A stretch of DNA of 64,000 bases. Source: Apodemus sylvaticus. Its lineage: Eukaryota > Chordata > Mammalia > Rodentia > Muridae. Below are positions 48,501-55,390 of the stretch, piece after piece. Numbering within the stretch: position 1 is the first letter of the stretch; each line of letters starts with the position of its first letter. The notes beneath the pieces are model-generated. The model was not told the DNA's origin. It saw nothing but the letters and a program-made list of their open reading frames with translations, and did no database searches. The translations under genes were made by a program, and so were the position numbers. The stretch is taken from contig NC_067472.1 in the NCBI RefSeq assembly GCF_947179515.1, positions 106,724,506-106,788,505 on the forward strand. The letters run 5' to 3'.

Positions 48501-51500
48501 GTGAGAAACAGCTGCAAGGCCTGAGGAGAAAGGAAGCCTCCATCACTCTCCACACTGCTCCCTCCATTGCCCTTTCCACCAGAGAGGATCCTGGAGGTTA
48601 GCGAACAGCGAAGCTTGGTGAAGCCGGGAGCAGCTGCACGGTTTGCATTGCTGCCCTGCCTCAGAGGCCGGGTTTCTCCTGTGGTGGCACAGCGCCTCTC
48701 TGTGTGGCAGAGCAGGGTCTAGTGGAGTCCAGGTGCTCAGTGGGACTGTCTTTCAGGACGCAGTCTCTTGCTATGAAGCAAGTTTAGAAGTCCCCTGTCT
48801 GGGTGTCCTCCTAGTGTGCCTTTGGCTGTTTGAGGGCTCTTTGCTTTGGGGGGGGTGCATTTGTCTCTTCTGAGATGGACCTGGGTCCCCATCAGGAACA
48901 ATGGTGGTGTCTTCTCAGCTCCACCTGGCCTCTGCCTCATCTGCACGCCGGGTCGTAAGACAGATCTGGCCCTGATGTTACAGAGGATTGTGAGTGGGCC
49001 TGTAGGTTTCCCCTCACTGGGAACCTGTCTGGCTAGCACTCCGAGCACCCAGCCCTGACACACCCTTGCTAAGGCCACCCAGCAGAAGGCGGAGAACTGA
49101 AAACAGTATGTGAGTGTGAAAGTGTGCCTGAAAGGGCTGGTGTGCCTTAGTTGTTGTGAGCCAGGCACTGAGATGACCACTCGAGCTGCCCTGGGAGGTG
49201 GAGGTGGCCCGGCCTTCTTCCTCTGCACTGCTCTGTGAGAGTGACCCTGGGCTGCTCAGGAGGGCCCTGCAGTTAGTCTTCCCTCCTCAAAGGCCAAAGC
49301 CTTTCCAGAGATGTCTAGCAGGCCCATGGCTGCAGTGCCAGGCCTTCTGACATGTGATCCAGGCTCCTTCTCCCTGACTCCTGACTGCCCATCCCTCTGT
49401 GTGGGACTTGACTCCAGCCATCTCCACAGCTTGGAAGAGTTCCTCTTCCCGAATCTCCTTAACTGTTAGAACCAGGGTTTAAGGTCTTGCTCTTCCAGTC
49501 CACTCACCGGCCTGCCAGTGTTGGGGCCTGTCCGGTGCTGCTCTTGGGCACGGCGATGAAGGGGAGTCAGCCCTGGGTACATGGCCTAGTGAGTCCTGTC
49601 ATACTCTTACTCTCTGTGTTAGCTTTCTGAGCCTTCCCAAATGCCATTTGCCTCAACTGCAAGAGGAGCTGTTAAGTGATGGAAAGTGAGTTAATGTAGG
49701 GAGACGCTACTAGGTCTGCTCTTCAGTCTTCCCAGCCCCTGGCCCCCAGCAGGGTGGTGGTTCCCTTCCTGCAGTAAGTGACTTCATGATTGTTGGTCAG
49801 ACCCTCCACTACTTCCCCCCACCACCCCAGCATTCAGTTCTATTCCAACTGCTCCTCTACCCCTTCAAAGACCCAAATGATGGGCTGGAGAGATAGCCCC
49901 ATGGTTAAGAGGGCTAGCTGCTCTTCCAGATAACCTGGGTTCAAGTCCCAGCACCTACATGGCAGCTCCTAGCTGTCCATGACTCCAGTTCCAGAGGATT
50001 CAGTGCCTTCCTTCTTCTGGCCTTTGAGAGCACTGCATGTTCATGGTGCATAGACATACATGCAGGTAAAACACCCACATATGTAAAATAAAAATAAGTC
50101 TAGTGGGGCGTGGCAGCACATACCTTTAATCTTAGGCAGAGGCAGCTGGATTTCAGGTCAGCCTGGTCTTCATAGAAAAGTTCTAAGCTAGCCAAAGCTG
50201 ACCTTGTCTCAAATAAATACATGAATAAATCTTTTTAAAAAAATAGCCAATAAGCCTGTTTTCACTATTTTTCGGCTCCATTGACTTCTCTGGCATCTGT
50301 TGAACTGCCCTGTGAGGGTGTCTGGGCCTCACCCTGAGTATGACAGACTCTACCCTTTGTCCTCTGCTGCTTTACGTCAGGTCTGATACTCTGTGTCCTA
50401 GAGCTATGTGTGACGTGTCATTCCGCCTCTTTCTCCTGAGCTCCTGCCATGAGTTATGTAACAGAGAGCTCCAGCTAGATAGACCCACGACCCACTCTCT
50501 GCGTTTCTCTTACTGCAACTCCCCTCTCCAAAGTCATCCAGCTGACGCAGAGGGCATCTCTTTTGGCAGTGGTAGGGCTAGTTCTTTGAGCAGCCACTGG
50601 GACTATAACCACCTATAATGGAAGTGTCCCATGTCCTGGGATTCCTCTCCCTGAAGGGCAGGCACAGCCTTTGGAAACTAGGAAAGGCTCTCAGGGCTCC
50701 ACGTGGGCTGTCTGTCTAATTTCCTCATTCCATAGATTGCAGACCAAGGCCAGGGGGGAGGGACTGTTCCAAGTTCACAAGTCACTGTGCTGACATGCTG
50801 CTGTAGGCCTGGGCAAGCTGCTGCACTTCTCTGGGGCCAAGTGTCTTTCTCTGTATGGGCCTGGGGAGGATAAGCCTGTCCTGGGAGCAGTGTGGGGAGT
50901 GACCTGCCAGGAATGTGGCCAGGCTTATGCTCACCACCTGGCCTGTCGTGAACACCACTGGACTGGGACTTTGCCACCCAGTAGGCATGTCAACTGAGCA
51001 GTCAGCAGCAGTGACCTTCGCCCTCCCTTCAGAGTAGACATTCTGTCCAGTCTTGGGAAGGATAGTGTGACAGGAGGCAGATCAAGACTATATCAAATGT
51101 CTCTATTCTTCTTGGTGCTGCATGGGGCCATTAACCTGTACAGTGGCCCAAGGTCATTAAGAACCTAGTGTCCTATCAGATAAGAGCCTTGGGGAGGGAT
51201 GGAATTATTTAAAGGGCCAGTTAGGTTCACAGGGTCTAGGGAAAAATGAAACTGGGGTGTGTGTGTATGTGTGTGTGTGTTGTAGTTATTTCATTGTGAC
51301 TTCCCTAGGGGAGGTAGTGACGTCATTCTCTAGACTTGTTTAGCTTGTCATCAAGAAACAGACATATCGGGCTGGGGAGGTGGCTCAGCGGTTAAGAGCA
51401 CTGACTGCTCTTCAGGAGGTCTTGAGTTCGATTCCCAGCAACCACATGGTGTCTCACAACCATCAGTAATGAGATTCGACGCCCTCTTCTGGTGTGTCTG

Positions 51501-52618
51501 AAGACAGCTACAGTGTGCTCACATATAATAAATAAATCTTTAAAAAAAAAAAAAGAAAGAAAGAAAGAAAAGAAACAGACATATCAGCAGGGCAGTGGTG
51601 GCACAAACCTTTAATCCCAGCACCTGGGAGGCAGAGGCAGGCAGATCTCTGAGTTTGAGGCCAGGCTGGTCTACAGAGTGAGTTCCAGGACAGCCAGGGC
51701 TATACAGAGAAACCCTGTCTCGAAAAGAAAAAAGAAAAAAAGCATGTATATCACCAGGGTACTCTAGCCATTCTGTGCTTTTTCACAGTCCAGCCATTGG
51801 CTCCAGACAAAGTTCCAGTTACCCCTGCTCCTCCCTCAGTGCCTGCCTCGCTGTCCACCCCTTCCCTGGCAGCGCCCATTGCCATTCCCAAGTTCTTTAG
51901 TGGACAGCTGAGAGTGGTTTCCTAGGCAGCATTAACCTGCTGGCCAAAGGGAAGGTGAGAGTCACCAGCAGGGATGATGCTGAACGGGGCAGGATGGGCG
52001 GGGCAGGGCAGGGGGCGGGGCTTGCTCACATTTACATATGCTACAGCCCCAGAGCTGAGAAGAGCGCCTGACCCTGCTCGGTCCCCACCTCCACCTTCCC
52101 AGGTGCCCCCCCCCCCAGCTCCCGCCCCCCACCCTAACTGAGCATGAGGGCCTTCACTCAGCCAGGAGGTTCAGGTAACTGAAGTAAAGGAAAGTTGGGG
52201 CATTGAATATTCGCCCATAGCCAGGGACTCGGTTAGCCTGTGCAGGAAGGGATGCTCCCTTAGGCACTAAGATGGTGTGTCTCTCACTGAGGTAGAGCAG
52301 CCCAAACCAACAGTCAGACTCAGGAATTATATTTCTAGAAGTTTACCTCACAAAAACAGTTGGAAATACAGGTAAAAGGGGGCTATTTATCAAAGTGTTA
52401 TTCTAGGAGGGGATGTTTGGATGTATTTAAAATATCTACCAGTCAGGATCTGAGTGGGTGCTGTCATATATGTCAAGACTGTAGGGTAGGGAAGGGCAGC
52501 ATGGAGGAGACCAATACTGAGGGGCTTTGATAAGCACCTCAGATGGGATATGTTTCTTAGAAGACAGTACTGATGCTCCAGCTTTGTGTGTGTGGGGAGA
52601 GGGTGGTATCATCATCAC

Positions 52619-52650
<32 letters not shown>

Positions 52651-55313
52651 CCATCCCTTCCAGTATATCTCTGGGTACCCCTGACTGTCCTGGTGCTCAC
52701 TATATAGACAAGGAGAGAATTTTGTGGTTTTTGAAGAAAGACCTGTGCCTATTTAAGTAGGAAAAGGACCAAGTGGTTTATTTCAATGGAAGTAATAATG
52801 CCAGATGTTCATTTTCTTTTGATTGTCCTATATTTAAAAATTCTGAATATTGGGCTATAATGGGGGTTACACACTTTTAATTGCAGCACTTGGAAGGCAG
52901 AGGCAGGCAGATCTATGTAAGTTTGAGGGCAGCCTGGTCTACAAAGTAAGTCTAGGATAGCTAGGGCTCTGGAAGAAACCTGTCTCCAAAATTTAAAAAA
53001 AAAAATAAATCAATCTTTCTAATCTAAGAGAGTGATGTCTTAGGAACAGAAAACCTTTCTTCCTCCTCTCAGCAGCTCCGTCCCCACTGTGCTCCAAGCG
53101 ATGCTGTCTCCGTGTCTCAGGCTTGGTGCCCCGATGTTTGGGGTCTTACAGGTTCGACCTCAGGCTCCTTAGGAAGGCACTTACCCCTCGGAGCATCTCA
53201 GGACAACTTTGTTGACAGAACAGCAGTTCAGATCATTAGCTGCCACAGCCACACAGCCAGCCTCCTCCCGCTCCTCCCACACACACATAGGGCTCCTGGC
53301 ATGAGGGCCGATGTTTGCCCTGTCCTGTCCTGCCTCGGAACCTGAGTTGAGCCTGGCTGCTTGGCAGAAGCTTTGGACTAGCCTGGCAGTACCGTGCTTC
53401 TGTCACACTGGTGTATAAGAGGTGGGCGGTGGCTGCTTGGGCCTGTCCTTTGATCTGTTAGAGCCTGCAGTGTGCAGGGACCAGGCCGACCCTGCCCCCA
53501 GGAATTCTTAGTGGGAGCCCTGGAGCCACGGCTGTACTTGTCACGCTTAGGCCCGAGGCTGCACCCAGCGAGGTGGGACGCTCCTGTTAGGTCTGAGTGG
53601 TCCATCTTGGTTACGGGTTTTAGGGAAGTCACTGTGCTGTGGAGCCCAGAAGCAGGAAGGCAGGAAGCTGGTTGAATTAGTGGTTTGGGGCTGTCATTGG
53701 CTGGGAAATAAGGAGAAGGAAGGAACACAGCAGCCACCCAGGGACTCAGAGCCTGGGAGCTGCTAGCTACTGGCACAGGGATTCAAATAATAGGAATCTG
53801 AGGACAGGTTCAGAACGGCTCTGCTGTCCTGGTTGCCTAGTAACGAGGCATGAAACATCGGGTCTCTTCCCCTTCCTGGGTATGCCCTAGTCTCCTCTCC
53901 CAGACAGTCTAACACATGGATTTCCTTATAGCTGGTGAAGACACACAACCTGCTGACCACCAGGAACTATATCTTTGGCTACCATCCTCACGGCATCATG
54001 GGCCTGGGTGCCTTCTGTAACTTCAGCACAGAGGCTACCGAAGTCAGCAAGAAGTTCCCTGGCATAAGGCCCTATTTGGCCACATTGGCTGGTAACTTCC
54101 GCATGCCTGTGCTTCGGGAGTACCTGATGTCTGGAGGTAAGGATCCACTTCAGCTACTCCTCCTGGGCTCCACTGTCAAGGCTTGGGCCTCCACATTGAT
54201 CACAGAAATACAAGGAATGAAGGTACCATTCCTGTGAGGTGCTGGACCCATGCAGCAGGTAGACAGCCTGCGACAGATACTCTAGGTCAGGAGCTGCCCT
54301 AGGCTGCAGGCTGCATCCTGGGTGACACGCCCTCACCCACTCCTAGGTGGACCAGCTGTTGTGCTGCCTGTTGTCGGTGCCCCTGCCGTGGCCCCACCAG
54401 CTGGACTTCAGAGCTAGGGCTTCTTAGATCTTGCTGAATTGTTTTCTCAAAACGACTCTGTATCTCCCTCCCCATTTCATAGATCAGTAAACTGAGAATC
54501 ATAAAAGGCGAATTGCATAGGAAGGAAGGATCCTATATCTTCTAAGAGGGAGACGGGTCTGGGACCTACCTATGGAGAGTTTTATTTCATTCTTGGTTGT
54601 GTATTAGGATAGGGAATGCATCCGTGAGCAATCCTGATTGTGTGTCCCCTCGCCCCAGGCATCTGCCCTGTCAACCGAGACACCATAGACTACTTGCTTT
54701 CCAAGAATGGGAGTGGCAATGCTATCATCATCGTTGTGGGAGGTGCAGCTGAGTCCCTGAGCTCCATGCCTGGCAAGAACGCAGTCACCCTGCGGAACCG
54801 CAAAGGCTTTGTCAAACTGGCTCTGCGCCATGGGTAAGTGCCACACACACATCTCCAGTGTTTCCCTCTAGCCAGGACACTGGGTCTCTGAAGGAGGTGC
54901 CCAGACCCTAGGAAGGCAAAGAAAGAAGTGCCCGCTCTGCAGGGCTTGTCTTGTCCAGGTGTAGGTTGTGCCAAGATGTGTATGTATGTATGTGTATGTA
55001 TGTATGTGTATGTATGTATGTGTATGTATGTGTGTGTATGTATGTATGTATGTATGTATGTGTATGTATGTATGTGTATGTGTGTATATGTATGTATGTA
55101 TGTGTATGTATGTATGTATGTATGTGTATGTATGTATGTATGTGTATGCTGTTGTCCCTGGGCACTTACAGGTAGTCTGAGAAGCCAGGCTTCTATGTAG
55201 GAAGTGAGAAGACTTCCTATGAGGGATCAGAGATGTGAGACTCAGTACTAGAACAGACACTTGGTTTGTATAAAGCCCTGGGTTTGATCCCTGGTGTGAG
55301 CACAGAGGTGCTA

Positions 55314-55390
<77 letters not shown>

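Noticed and set aside
54137..54237. Open frame continuing from exon 5 into intron 5
   Set aside because: The donor at 54137 is consensus and the downstream exon joins in frame to the conserved CPVNRDT segment, so this is intron readthrough, not an alternative coding end.
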